Origin: Gammaproteobacteria bacterium
GTDB taxonomy: Bacteria; Pseudomonadota; Gammaproteobacteria; Pseudomonadales; Azotimanducaceae
Direction: 5' to 3'
Assembly: GCA_002690405.1 (NCBI GenBank)
Contig: NZEI01000101.1
Span: 9,897-19,626 of the forward strand
Length of the DNA: 9,730 nt
The position numbers were made by a program, and so were the translations under genes. The notes beneath the pieces were generated by a model, which worked only from the letters and a program-made list of their open reading frames with translations, searched no databases and had not been told where the DNA came from. Below, one piece after another: positions 1 to 7,073 of this stretch (positions are counted from its first letter, which is position 1; every line of letters begins with the position of its first letter).

Positions 1-338
1 GTGCCGTCTAAATGAATGGCTAAAGTTTTACGCCACATATCAGTGGTAGTGGTCTCTATGTCGGCTATGGGGGCGATGCCCGCATTGTTGACAATTCCAT
101 CCAAACGACCGTACTCAGCTTTGACGGCGTCCATAATCTCCGCCCAGCGCAGCTCATCAGCAACGTCCTGAGGCAGAAACATGGCGCCAAATTGTGCCGC
201 CAACTCAGATCCGCGATCCGCCTCTATATCTGTCATGATCACCTGGGCGCCTTGCTCAATCAGCACCTGTGCATCAGCCAAACCCAATCCAGAAGCTGCA
301 CCGGTTACCAATACCACTTTGTCTGTAACGCCACTCAT
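1..338 (-). CDS. Short-chain dehydrogenase/reductase (SDR), N-terminal part, cut by window edge
   Basis: This is the N-terminal 112 or so residues of a classical SDR, an NAD(P)-dependent oxidoreductase of alcohols or ketones; the active-site half lies beyond the left edge. Reading the minus strand from the ATG at 338 gives the Rossmann glycine motif TGAASGLG at residues 12-19. An acidic residue, Asp37 (in VIMTDIE), follows the second beta strand and usually means NAD rather than NADP preference. QDVAD near 57-61 marks the adenine-binding Asp, and NNAG is at 84-87. The Ser-Tyr-Lys catalytic residues are not visible. The start is preceded by a modest GAAGGG ribosome-binding sequence. The gene begins 37 bases after the VOC gene on the same strand and is probably the third gene of the operon that starts with the flavin monooxygenase. 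The family is secure; the substrate is unknown. Confidence 0.9.
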   Translation of the reverse strand, partial: MSGVTDKVVLVTGAASGLGLADAQVLIEQGAQVIMTDIEADRGSELAAQFGAMFLPQDVADELRWAEIMDAVKAEYGRLDGIVNNAGIAPIADIETTTTDMWRKTLAIHLDG

Positions 339-375
339 AGCCCTTCGTTCCCGCTAAACCCAAATTGATGACTCA

Positions 376-1068
376 TTATTTTTCTATTACCACAGGCGGC
401 TCGCTGGGCACCGAGTTCAACATCACCGCATCCGGTATCTGCATCACTCGCTCGTATACACCCTCAGGGTAGTTGCTCATATGCGGCCCTGGTGCCGCAG
501 CTATTTCCGGCTGTGGCACCTCACCGCCCTGGTCTTGATACCCTGGCGGTTGCTTGTAGCGCTGTAATTCGTCAGCAGATATGCCAGCCAGCGCCACAAC
601 CTCAGGATCGATCCACGCCTCTTGATCAATAGGCTCCAATGAATAACTCAGTTCCAATGCCAAATTTTCCGGGCCAGCAAAATAGATCGAACAGCACATG
701 CCATGCTCCAGCGGGCCCATCACGGGCACACCTTTGGAGCGCAGTCGGTCGCGCATAGCCATCAGTTCCCCGTGGTCACTGACTTTTAACGCCAAATGCT
801 GCATGGCACCGCCGGCACAATTTGCGCCGGGGTTCCCTGCATGAGACTCCCCAAGCACTCGGGGTATTTTCTCAATGTCTGGGTTGCAAACAAAGGCAAT
901 GGAGCTTTCGTCATTCAACCGCAGAAATCCATGCCAGGTGTTTTCGACCCCGTGCATCCAATACAGCGCCTGTAGCTCCATCCCTAATTTGTCAGTGAAA
1001 AACTCTATCTGCTCCTTCATGTTGGCGGTACAGATCGCCAGATGATGTAAGCCTGCTACTTTGTTCAT
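376..1068 (-). CDS. VOC-superfamily (glyoxalase/extradiol dioxygenase fold) protein
   Basis: This 230-residue protein has one vicinal-oxygen-chelate domain in roughly residues 1-142, followed by an 85-residue proline-rich tail without recognisable motifs. VOC proteins hold a divalent metal and act as glyoxalases, epimerases, isomerases or ring-cleaving dioxygenases. The candidate metal ligands are visible: His9 in LHHLAI, His91 in MQHLALKV and Glu139 in LALELSY, the His-His-Glu set of this fold. Classical extradiol dioxygenases carry two VOC modules in about 300 residues, so a simple ring-cleavage role is not assured. The frame is open to a TTG at 1080, but the ATG at 1068 follows a strong GGAGGAGG at short spacing and is the better start. 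The gene lies 63 bases after the flavin monooxygenase and 37 before the SDR, in one operon. The exact reaction is unknown. Confidence 0.88.
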   Translation of the reverse strand: MNKVAGLHHLAICTANMKEQIEFFTDKLGMELQALYWMHGVENTWHGFLRLNDESSIAFVCNPDIEKIPRVLGESHAGNPGANCAGGAMQHLALKVSDHGELMAMRDRLRSKGVPVMGPLEHGMCCSIYFAGPENLALELSYSLEPIDQEAWIDPEVVALAGISADELQRYKQPPGYQDQGGEVPQPEIAAAPGPHMSNYPEGVYERVMQIPDAVMLNSVPSEPPVVIEK

Positions 1069-1070
1069 AA

Positions 1071-1078
1071 CCTCCTCC
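1071..1078 (-). promoter_or_regulatory. Strong ribosome-binding site of the VOC gene
   Basis: On the minus strand GGAGGAGG ends two bases before the ATG at 1068, with the first GGAGG at about five bases spacing. It decides the start in favour of the ATG (protein beginning MNKVAG) over the upstream TTG at 1080, which would itself lie at the edge of this element. Confidence 0.75.
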
Positions 1079-1131
1079 AAAGCCCAACGAACCTAAGCTG
1101 CTGCAAGTTCCCGCAGAATGCAAATCAACAC

Positions 1132-2316
1132 TCAGTCGTTCTGCACAACCCCCAGCGGGTCATAGCGGAATAATCCGTCCATGGTGCCGCGACGAGCTCG
1201 AGCGGCGCCTCTATTACGCAACCATGCCGCCATGCCCGATAGGTGGAAGACCCTAGCGTTACGCCGAGAACCTTGCTGAATACCCGCGGTGCGTTTACGC
1301 CGCAATCCCTCATAGCGCTGCATCCCATCGGCAACACTGTGGTCCGCACCCAGACACGCGGCAAGTACCGCGGCATCCTCTATCGCCATGGCCGCGCCTT
1401 GCGCCATAAACGGTAAGGTCGGGTGGCAGGCGTCACCCAGCAGAGTGACATTATGCTTGCCCCAATGTGGCATCGGCGGCCGGTCAAATAACGCCCACTT
1501 ATACAAATCACTCGGGTCAGCATGGCCGATTAACTCCTGGATATCTGCATGCCACCCAACAAAATCCTCTCGCAACTCGGCGACATCTCCCAACTCGGTC
1601 CAAGATTCCACCTGCCATCCACTCTTCTCGACAACACAGACACAATTAACAAACTCGCCGCCTGCCACGTAGTAATGAACGAAATGCTTACCGGGACCCC
1701 ACCAAACTGTCGACATTGGCCGCACCATGCCCGCAGGCAAGCGAGCGGTTGGCACCAGCATGCGCCAAGCCACATTACCCGTGAATCGAGGCTGCTGTTC
1801 ACCCCATAATATTTGTCGCACCTGAGAGTGAATGCCATCGGCACCAATGAGTCCTGCCGCCGATTCCGTTATGCCAGCGCTGCGCACCTGCACACCAGAG
1901 CCTGCACGAACAGTTTCAAACTCCTCAACACGCGCATTAACGCGTAATTCAATATGCGGATGCGCGCGCGCAGCCTCGAGCAGTACATCGAGTAAGTCGC
2001 CGCGATGAATGTGGTAATAGGGTGCACCGTAGCGCTCAGCTATTGCACCACCCAGCACCGACTCAGTGATCACGCGACCATTGCGCCAGTCGCGAAATTG
2101 GGTGCCTTCGGGTAAAAACCCTTTGGCCCGCAAGCCTGCTTCGAGACCAAGATGATGCAACACTCGAGAACAATTGGGCGATAACTGAATACCCGCGCCA
2201 GCAGTCGAGAATTGCGCAGCCTGCTCCAGCACCAATACCGAGCAGCCTCTTTGCGCCAAACACAGCGCCGCGGTTAAACCTCCAATACCGCCCCCCGCAA
2301 TAATAAGTCGCCGCAT
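1132..2316 (-). CDS. FAD-dependent monooxygenase, salicylate/3-hydroxybenzoate hydroxylase-like
   Basis: This 394-residue protein is a single-component group A flavoprotein hydroxylase, a family that uses NAD(P)H and O2 to add one oxygen, typically to a phenolic ring. The N-terminal ADP-binding fold has GGGIGG at residues 8-13 and Glu31 at the end of the second strand (VLVLEQ), which binds the ribose. The DG motif (ADGIHS) is at 159-164. The GD motif (LLGDACHP) is near 292-299 and is followed by FMAQGAAMAIEDA at 303-315, wording typical of salicylate and 3-hydroxybenzoate hydroxylases. The frame stays open to an ATG at 2382, but the family usually starts just before the glycine motif. The ATG at 2316 gives MRRLIIAGGG and has GGGG six bases upstream, so I use it. 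It is the first gene of the minus-strand operon with the VOC protein and the SDR. No aromatic pathway gene is visible nearby, so the ring substrate is uncertain. Confidence 0.9.
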   Translation of the reverse strand: MRRLIIAGGGIGGLTAALCLAQRGCSVLVLEQAAQFSTAGAGIQLSPNCSRVLHHLGLEAGLRAKGFLPEGTQFRDWRNGRVITESVLGGAIAERYGAPYYHIHRGDLLDVLLEAARAHPHIELRVNARVEEFETVRAGSGVQVRSAGITESAAGLIGADGIHSQVRQILWGEQQPRFTGNVAWRMLVPTARLPAGMVRPMSTVWWGPGKHFVHYYVAGGEFVNCVCVVEKSGWQVESWTELGDVAELREDFVGWHADIQELIGHADPSDLYKWALFDRPPMPHWGKHNVTLLGDACHPTLPFMAQGAAMAIEDAAVLAACLGADHSVADGMQRYEGLRRKRTAGIQQGSRRNARVFHLSGMAAWLRNRGAARARRGTMDGLFRYDPLGVVQND

Positions 2317-2401
2317 GCATAACCCCAGAAATTGCACTTCATTGTACCTAACAACGCCAACCATAATGGATGTCGAAACCATGGTCAGGGCAACAGTGTT
2401 T

Positions 2402-2430
2402 TCGACAAATTGACAATTCAGAGCAATAGT
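2402..2430 (+). promoter_or_regulatory. Candidate promoter of the acyl-CoA dehydrogenase gene
   Basis: TCGACA at 2402-2407 (5 of 6 against TTGACA) and AATAGT at 2425-2430 (4 of 6 against TATAAT) are separated by 17 bases. The proposed -10 box lies inside the inverted repeat at 2407-2438, so a protein bound there would block this promoter. The match is only moderate and other placements are possible. Confidence 0.4.
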
Positions 2431-2438
2431 GTCAATTT
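2407..2438. promoter_or_regulatory. Operator-like inverted repeat, copy 1 (AAATTGACA-N14-TGTCAATTT)
   Basis: A perfect 9-base inverted repeat, AAATTGACA at 2407-2415 and TGTCAATTT at 2430-2438, is separated by 14 bases. It lies in the gap between the divergent flavin monooxygenase and acyl-CoA dehydrogenase genes and so could control both. The same core with identical spacing recurs at 4516-4547 and 8936-8961, the last in front of the TetR gene. An extra half-site-like TCGAC touches the left arm. The arms are 20 bases apart centre to centre, about two helical turns, which suits a dimeric or paired-dimer regulator. Binding by the TetR protein is inference. Confidence 0.75.
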
Positions 2439-2452
2439 TCCGTGACGGGGTC

Positions 2453-2458
2453 AGGAGG
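2453..2458 (+). promoter_or_regulatory. Ribosome-binding site that selects a TTG start for the acyl-CoA dehydrogenase
   Basis: AGGAGG lies seven bases before the TTG at 2466. The only earlier in-frame start, the GTG at 2442, lies upstream of this element and has no ribosome-binding sequence of its own. The first in-frame ATG is at codon 23 counted from the TTG (MRSAMPD), too deep in the N-terminal domain. Confidence 0.7.
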
Positions 2459-2465
2459 AAGAGTT

Positions 2466-3665
2466 TTGGCAGAGCATGACGAATTCAGGTTAAGCACGCG
2501 CGCTTGGTTAAACGAAAATTGTCCTACTAGCATGCGTTCAGCCATGCCGGATAACGAGCGCGTAGAAGGCGGCAATAAACGTCGCAGCGACAATCCCGAC
2601 TCATATCTGTGGCTCGAGCGCATGATCGAAAAAGGTTGGACCGTACCCAACTGGCCCAAAGAATACGGTGGCGCCGGGCTCGACAAAGAACAGTATGTGA
2701 TTTTGCTGCAAGAAATGGCGGCGATAAATGCGCGCCCCCCTCTGATTGGTATGGGGGTTGTGATGATTGGCCCAACCCTATTGGAGTACGGTAACGAAGA
2801 GCAAAAGCTTCGTCATTTGCCAAAGATCGCCCGTGGCGAAACGCGCTGGTGCCAAGGATACAGCGAACCAGGGGCAGGTTCCGACCTTGCGGGCCTGCAA
2901 ACACGAGCAGTGGACAATGGCGAGTTTTTCACCGTAAACGGGCAAAAAATCTGGACCTCGGGGGCCCACCATGCGGATTGGATGTTTGCCTTGGTGCGCA
3001 CCGACCCGGACGCCCCAAAACACGAAGGCATCAGCTTTGTGCTGCTGTCCCTCGAAGACCCTGGCGTAACCGTGAGACCAATCCCGCTACTGAGCGGCGT
3101 CTCGCATTTTTGCGAGACCTTCCTAGACAATGTGCAGGTACCAAAAACCGACCTCGTGCATAAACTTAATAAGGGTTGGACCGTAGGCAAGAGGCTACTG
3201 CAGCATGAACGTTCGGGTATTCATACCCTAGCAGCAGCTGCCAGCAGCAAGGGCAAGCAGGATACCGGCCTAAGTTTGGTCGATGCCGCAACCGCCTATG
3301 CGGGGATAGAAGACGGCAAGCTGGCCGATTCAGAGCTACGAGCTGCGGTCGCCAAGCATCGCATGGACGCCAGAGCCTTTGCCCTCACCCAAGGCCGCAG
3401 CGTTGAAGAATCCCGAGGCGGCACGCCAGGCGCAGCCACATCCATGTTTAAGCTCTATGGTGCTGAATTGAACCAGCGGCAAGCAGAGCTGCAACTGCAA
3501 CTACGCGGGACTCAGGGTGTGGGTTGGCGGGGTGACGGCCACAGCAAAGAGGAATTGCGACTGACCCGCCACTGGTTGAATACCAAATCGTTTTCCATCG
3601 CCGGCGGCTCTAGAGAAATACAAAAGAACATTATCGCCAAGCGCGTCCTGGAACTGCCCGACTAG
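2466..3665 (+). CDS. Acyl-CoA dehydrogenase family protein
   Basis: This 399-residue flavoprotein is of normal length for the family, which forms the alpha-beta double bond in acyl-CoA thioesters using FAD and passes electrons to ETF. Landmarks are the FAD/substrate signature GYSEPGAGSD at residues 131-140, WTSGAHHADW at 163-172, and the C-terminal GGSREIQKNIIAKRVL starting near 380. At the position of the MCAD catalytic Glu (EGT in MCAD) this protein has Gly. Many FadE-type members with a GGTSEIQ-like tail share this and take the base from another helix, so activity is not excluded. Translation probably starts at a TTG at 2466 behind a strong AGGAGG; a GTG at 2442 would add eight residues. 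The crotonase gene follows after 32 bases on the same strand. The upstream inverted repeat at 2407-2438 probably controls it. The acyl substrate is unknown. Confidence 0.92.
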   Translation: MAEHDEFRLSTRAWLNENCPTSMRSAMPDNERVEGGNKRRSDNPDSYLWLERMIEKGWTVPNWPKEYGGAGLDKEQYVILLQEMAAINARPPLIGMGVVMIGPTLLEYGNEEQKLRHLPKIARGETRWCQGYSEPGAGSDLAGLQTRAVDNGEFFTVNGQKIWTSGAHHADWMFALVRTDPDAPKHEGISFVLLSLEDPGVTVRPIPLLSGVSHFCETFLDNVQVPKTDLVHKLNKGWTVGKRLLQHERSGIHTLAAAASSKGKQDTGLSLVDAATAYAGIEDGKLADSELRAAVAKHRMDARAFALTQGRSVEESRGGTPGAATSMFKLYGAELNQRQAELQLQLRGTQGVGWRGDGHSKEELRLTRHWLNTKSFSIAGGSREIQKNIIAKRVLELPD

Positions 3666-3697
3666 GAAATCAGACATCGAATAATGAGGATTTACTT

Positions 3698-4498
3698 ATG
3701 AGCTATGAACACGTCACCTTAGACAAGGCAAACCACATCGCTACCTTGACGTTAAACCGGCCGGACAAGCTCAACGCATTTAACCCTAAAATGTATCGCG
3801 AGCTGGCTCAAGCGGCTACGGAGATCAGCGACGATGACGACATCCGCGTAGGCATCCTGACCGGTGCCGGCCGCGCATTTTCTGCAGGCGCTGACGTCAA
3901 ACAGCGTTTCCAGAAAGAAATCGACGCTCGCGATCGCGGCCGTTCTAATATCACCCACCAACAGCCCCGCTACCCCAATGGCACAACCGATCTTACCGCC
4001 GTACGCCAGCCGATGATTGCGGCCATCAATGGAGTCGCCGTAGGTGTGGGCTACAACTTGGCACTGCAATGTGACATCAGGATCATGGCCGACAGTGCGC
4101 GCATTCGCTTACCGTTCACGTCCTTAAGTCAGGTGCCTGAAGCACATTCAAGCTATTACCTGCCGCGCCTCATCGGCTTAGGCAAGGCCTTCGAACTGTG
4201 GTTTACCAGTCGCTTTGTCGAAGCGGAAGAAGCGCTGGAAATTGGTCTGGTCAACCAAGTGGTGCCTGCAGCAGAACTGCATGATTGTGCCCAGGAAATG
4301 GCCAAACAGATCGCTCGCAACGCCCCTACTGCGCTGATGCTCACTAAGCGTATCGGTTACTTGGGCGTAAATGCGGACATGAACAGTGCCCGCAACTTTG
4401 AAAATTTTGCGATGGATTACGCCCGCAGCCAAAAGGATTTTAAAGAGGCCATCAGTGCCTTCGGCGAAAAACGCGAGCCAAAATTCACCGGCGAGTAA
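3698..4498 (+). CDS. Enoyl-CoA hydratase/isomerase (crotonase superfamily)
   Basis: This 266-residue protein of usual crotonase length acts on enoyl-CoA thioesters, adding water or shifting the double bond. LNRPDKLNAF at 19-28 and AFSAGAD at 60-66 form the first part of the oxyanion hole; NGVAVGVGYNLAL at 111-123 forms the second. Against rat enoyl-CoA hydratase, the Glu164 equivalent is kept (Glu166 in KAFE), but the Glu144 position seems to hold Phe140. A Glu is present instead at 148 in VPEAHSS, the place where enoyl-CoA isomerases carry their acidic residue. This makes isomerase or an atypical hydratase plausible. TGAGGA lies seven bases before the ATG. It sits 32 bases after the acyl-CoA dehydrogenase and 92 bases before the CoA-transferase, with a second operator-like repeat in the latter gap. 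This suggests co-transcription with the dehydrogenase and a separate promoter for the next pair. Confidence 0.93.
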   Translation: MSYEHVTLDKANHIATLTLNRPDKLNAFNPKMYRELAQAATEISDDDDIRVGILTGAGRAFSAGADVKQRFQKEIDARDRGRSNITHQQPRYPNGTTDLTAVRQPMIAAINGVAVGVGYNLALQCDIRIMADSARIRLPFTSLSQVPEAHSSYYLPRLIGLGKAFELWFTSRFVEAEEALEIGLVNQVVPAAELHDCAQEMAKQIARNAPTALMLTKRIGYLGVNADMNSARNFENFAMDYARSQKDFKEAISAFGEKREPKFTGE

Positions 4499-4515
4499 TC
4501 GCTACACATTTAATC

Positions 4516-4547
4516 AAATTGACAATATTGATGTAAGATGTCGATTT
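4516..4547. promoter_or_regulatory. Operator-like inverted repeat, copy 2 (AAATTGACA-N14-TGTCGATTT)
   Basis: AAATTGACA at 4516-4524 and TGTCGATTT at 4539-4547 form an inverted repeat with one mismatch in nine and the same 14-base spacer as copy 1. It is in the 92-base gap between the crotonase and CoA-transferase genes, 43 bases before the CoA-transferase start. The right arm is followed directly by GTCGA, the mirror image of the TCGAC beside the left arm of copy 1. Over the 14 bases of outer element plus inner arm, TCGACAAATTGACA (copy 1) and TCGACAAATCGACA (copy 2, minus strand) differ at one base. I see no convincing plus-strand -10 box here, so the CoA-transferase may also be served by read-through from the crotonase gene. 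Confidence 0.68.
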
Positions 4548-4590
4548 GTCGAGCCGAATAATTAGCGGTGACTAGGGGGCCATACATATC

Positions 4591-5778
4591 ATGCCAGCCA
4601 AGCCACTCCAGGGCCTCAAAATAGCTGATTTCTCTGCCGTTTATGCGGGACCCATTTGTGCGCGCATGCTCAGCGACTGCGGCGCCGATGTGATCAAGGT
4701 AGAAGCCATTCGCGGCGGCGACGTTATGCGTGGCCCGACCGGCAACAGCCGAGTATTTGCCCATTTTAATGCCGGTAAGCGCAGTATTGCCCTAGATCTT
4801 ACGCAGCCTGACGCACAACAGATCGCTAAGCAACTTATCGCCCAATCAGACGTGCTGATCGAAAATTTCCGCCCGGGCGTAATGGCCAAATTCGGTCTTG
4901 GCTACGATGATCTGAGTGAGCAATTTCCAAGCCTAGTTTACTGTTCGATTTCTGGTTTTGGCCAACAGGGTCCGTTCGCCCAGCGAGCGGCCTACGCGCC
5001 GATCGCCCATGCCGCCAGCGGCTTCGATTACGCCTATTTGAGTTCCCAAGGAAATGTCGGTGGCCGTCCCCCTGACTCCGGCATCATGATCGCCGACATG
5101 CTCACGGGCAGCTATGCCTTTGGTGCAATCCAAACCGCTCTACTTGGGCGCATGCAAAGTGGTAGCGGTGACTTTGTAGACGTCACCATGATGGAATCCA
5201 TGATGAGCCTAATTCCGCGCCAATTGCAGGACGCGCAGTTGGCCAAAACTCCGCGCGACGGCGGCTTTCGCCCCATCAGAGTAAGCGACGGCTACGTTAT
5301 GATTTGTATTATTTCGGAAAAAAATATGCGCTCCGTGGCTCAGGCTATGAACCGCGAGGATTTGATCGAAGACCCGCGTTTCGCGCAACGCTTGCAACGC
5401 TACAAAAACATGGACGCCTTTGTTGCCGAGATCGAAAGCTGGTCAGAAACACTTACTGCAGAGCAATGCGAAGCGGCTATGAATAACGCCGGTGTACCAT
5501 GCAGTATCTATACTGCAACCAAGGATCTGTTCGACCATCCGCAAATCACCGAGCGCGGCGCATTTAAACAAATGCAGGACCATGACGGACCTTTTAAGAT
5601 ACAGAATCCACCGTTCCAATTTGCCGGTAGCGATACCGCCACTGCGGATAGCGTGCCGGAACTTGGCGAGCATACGCTGGAGGTACTTACGCAATTCCTG
5701 GGTTACGATGCCGCCAAGGCTCAACAACTATGCAGCAGTGGCGCCGCCCATCAGTACACGCAACCAAACCAAAACTAA
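4591..5778 (+). CDS. CaiB/BaiF-type class III CoA-transferase
   Basis: This 395-residue protein matches class III CoA-transferases, which move CoA between a donor thioester and a carboxylic acid through an aspartyl-CoA intermediate. The N-terminal LKIADFSAVYAGPICARMLSDCGADVIKVE (residues 9-38) is the family's standard opening, and the strong ENFRPGV motif is at 91-97. Asp169 in IMIADMLTG is the probable nucleophile, at the position of Asp169 of formyl-CoA transferase; GDFVDVTMMESMM at 193-205 follows it. AGGGGG sits 11 bases before the ATG, slightly far. The P450 gene begins 36 bases downstream. Next to an acyl-CoA dehydrogenase and a crotonase it probably activates the acid made by the oxidative enzymes. 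The same three families occur together in the carnitine (cai) operon, but this protein need not act on carnitine. The acid and the CoA donor are unknown. Confidence 0.93.
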   Translation: MPAKPLQGLKIADFSAVYAGPICARMLSDCGADVIKVEAIRGGDVMRGPTGNSRVFAHFNAGKRSIALDLTQPDAQQIAKQLIAQSDVLIENFRPGVMAKFGLGYDDLSEQFPSLVYCSISGFGQQGPFAQRAAYAPIAHAASGFDYAYLSSQGNVGGRPPDSGIMIADMLTGSYAFGAIQTALLGRMQSGSGDFVDVTMMESMMSLIPRQLQDAQLAKTPRDGGFRPIRVSDGYVMICIISEKNMRSVAQAMNREDLIEDPRFAQRLQRYKNMDAFVAEIESWSETLTAEQCEAAMNNAGVPCSIYTATKDLFDHPQITERGAFKQMQDHDGPFKIQNPPFQFAGSDTATADSVPELGEHTLEVLTQFLGYDAAKAQQLCSSGAAHQYTQPNQN

Positions 5779-5814
5779 TCCTATCGAAGAGACCCAACCA
5801 TAAGCAGGCTTCCT

Positions 5815-7068
5815 ATGAACACTACCGTACTTCCCAATATGCTTGATCGCGACCCAGCCACCATGCCGCTGGAAGAGATTGATATCAGTTATATCGACTT
5901 ATGGAAAAACGACGCCAAGTGGCCCTTTTTCAAGCGCCTGCGGGACGAAGCGCCTGTGCACTACTGCCGCAACAGCGAATACGGCGCGTTTTGGTCGATC
6001 ACGCGTTTCGAAGACATCATGGAAGTGGAGAAAAACTGGGAAATATTTTCTTCCTATCCACGAATTTCGATTGGCGATCCGGTAGAGGGCAGCACATTTT
6101 CCACACCAACCTTTATCGCAATGGATCCTCCTAACCATGACGACCAGCGTAAAACTGTGCAGGGTGCAGTGGCACCACAAAACCTCAAAGAACTGGAGGC
6201 GACCATTCGCAGCCGCGCGGCACAAATCCTCGACGACCTTCCCTTGGGCGAAACCTTTAACTGGGTGGATCGGGTATCGATCGAATTAACCACGCAAATG
6301 CTGGCAACGTTATTTGATTTTCCATTCGAAGACCGCAGCAAACTCACGCGCTGGTCAGATATCGTTTTTGCACGCCTGGGCGAGGGTATTATTGAGAGCC
6401 ATGAACAACGCCAAGAAGAGCTAATGGAATGCCTCGCCTACTTCACCCGTTTGTGGAAAGAACGCGAAGATAACCCCGTAGGCAATGACTTTATTTCTAT
6501 GATGATTCGCGGTGATGCAACCCGCGATCTGTCGCCGCAAGAATATTTAGGCAATATTCTGTTGCTGATCGTTGGCGGCAACGACACCACACGAAACTCT
6601 ATATCCGGCGGCGTTCTGGCCCTCAATCAGCATCCCCAGGAGTACCAAAAGCTGCGCGACAACCCCGCCGTTATTCCCAACATGGTGTCAGAGATTATTC
6701 GCTGGGTTACCCCCCTCGCTCACATGCGTCGCACCGTAACCAAGGACTATGAATTTAGGGGCCAGCAGATGAAAGCCGGTGACAAGGTCATTATGTGGTA
6801 TGCATCGGGCAACCGTGACGAGCGCAGTATTAAAGATCCCGAAAAGTTTCTTGTCGATCGCGAACGCGCACGCAACCATATTTCATTCGGCTTCGGTCTG
6901 CACCGCTGCATGGGTAATCGTATGGCGGAAATGCAACTCCGAGTGCTGTGGGAAGAAATCCAACAACGTTTTGAGCGTATCGAAGTAATGGGTCCAGAAG
7001 TACGCACACCGTCGTGTTTTGTGCACGGCTATATCGATCTTCCGGTACGCCTGCACGCCAAGGCCTAA
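5815..7068 (+). CDS. Cytochrome P450, CYP153-like
   Basis: This 417-residue soluble bacterial P450 hydroxylates unactivated carbon using O2 and electrons from a ferredoxin or similar partner. The I-helix oxygen-binding motif GGNDTT is at 254-259, the K-helix EIIR at 293-296, and the heme loop SFGFGLHRCMGNR at 357-369 with the thiolate ligand Cys365. Phrases such as FIAMDPPNHDDQRKTVQG (100-117), ELTTQMLATLFDFP (157-170), GNILLLIVGGNDTTRNS and MWYASGNRDER closely recall the CYP153 family. CYP153 enzymes place hydroxyls at terminal or unhindered positions of alkanes, alicyclics and monoterpenes. The match is from memory and the subfamily is not certain. The ribosome-binding site is weak (AGCAGG six bases before the ATG). 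It lies 36 bases after the CoA-transferase, in the same operon. CYP153 operons often include ferredoxin and ferredoxin reductase genes; neither is in this window. Confidence 0.94.
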   Translation: MNTTVLPNMLDRDPATMPLEEIDISYIDLWKNDAKWPFFKRLRDEAPVHYCRNSEYGAFWSITRFEDIMEVEKNWEIFSSYPRISIGDPVEGSTFSTPTFIAMDPPNHDDQRKTVQGAVAPQNLKELEATIRSRAAQILDDLPLGETFNWVDRVSIELTTQMLATLFDFPFEDRSKLTRWSDIVFARLGEGIIESHEQRQEELMECLAYFTRLWKEREDNPVGNDFISMMIRGDATRDLSPQEYLGNILLLIVGGNDTTRNSISGGVLALNQHPQEYQKLRDNPAVIPNMVSEIIRWVTPLAHMRRTVTKDYEFRGQQMKAGDKVIMWYASGNRDERSIKDPEKFLVDRERARNHISFGFGLHRCMGNRMAEMQLRVLWEEIQQRFERIEVMGPEVRTPSCFVHGYIDLPVRLHAKA

Positions 7069-7073
7069 GGCAT

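Noticed and set aside
85..100. TTGACA-like sequence near the left edge as a fourth operator
   Set aside because: It lies inside the SDR coding sequence (codons of the NNAG motif) and has no matching arm at 14 bases.
2317..2382. 22-residue N-terminal extension of the flavin monooxygenase from the ATG at 2382
   Set aside because: It has no ribosome-binding site, the family normally starts just before the glycine motif, and the ATG at 2316 has GGGG at good spacing.
2442..2465. GTG start at 2442 for the acyl-CoA dehydrogenase
   Set aside because: The AGGAGG at 2453-2458 lies downstream of it, inside the would-be coding sequence, and fits the TTG at 2466.
2527..3190. Long minus-strand open frames inside the acyl-CoA dehydrogenase gene
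   Set aside because: They are antisense to a gene with full family motifs and lack ribosome-binding sites and recognisable protein features.
2466..5778. Carnitine (cai) operon identity for the dehydrogenase, crotonase and CoA-transferase trio
   Set aside because: The three families match those of CaiA, CaiD and CaiB, but there is no carnitine-CoA ligase or transporter, and the P450, SDR and TetR context is different.
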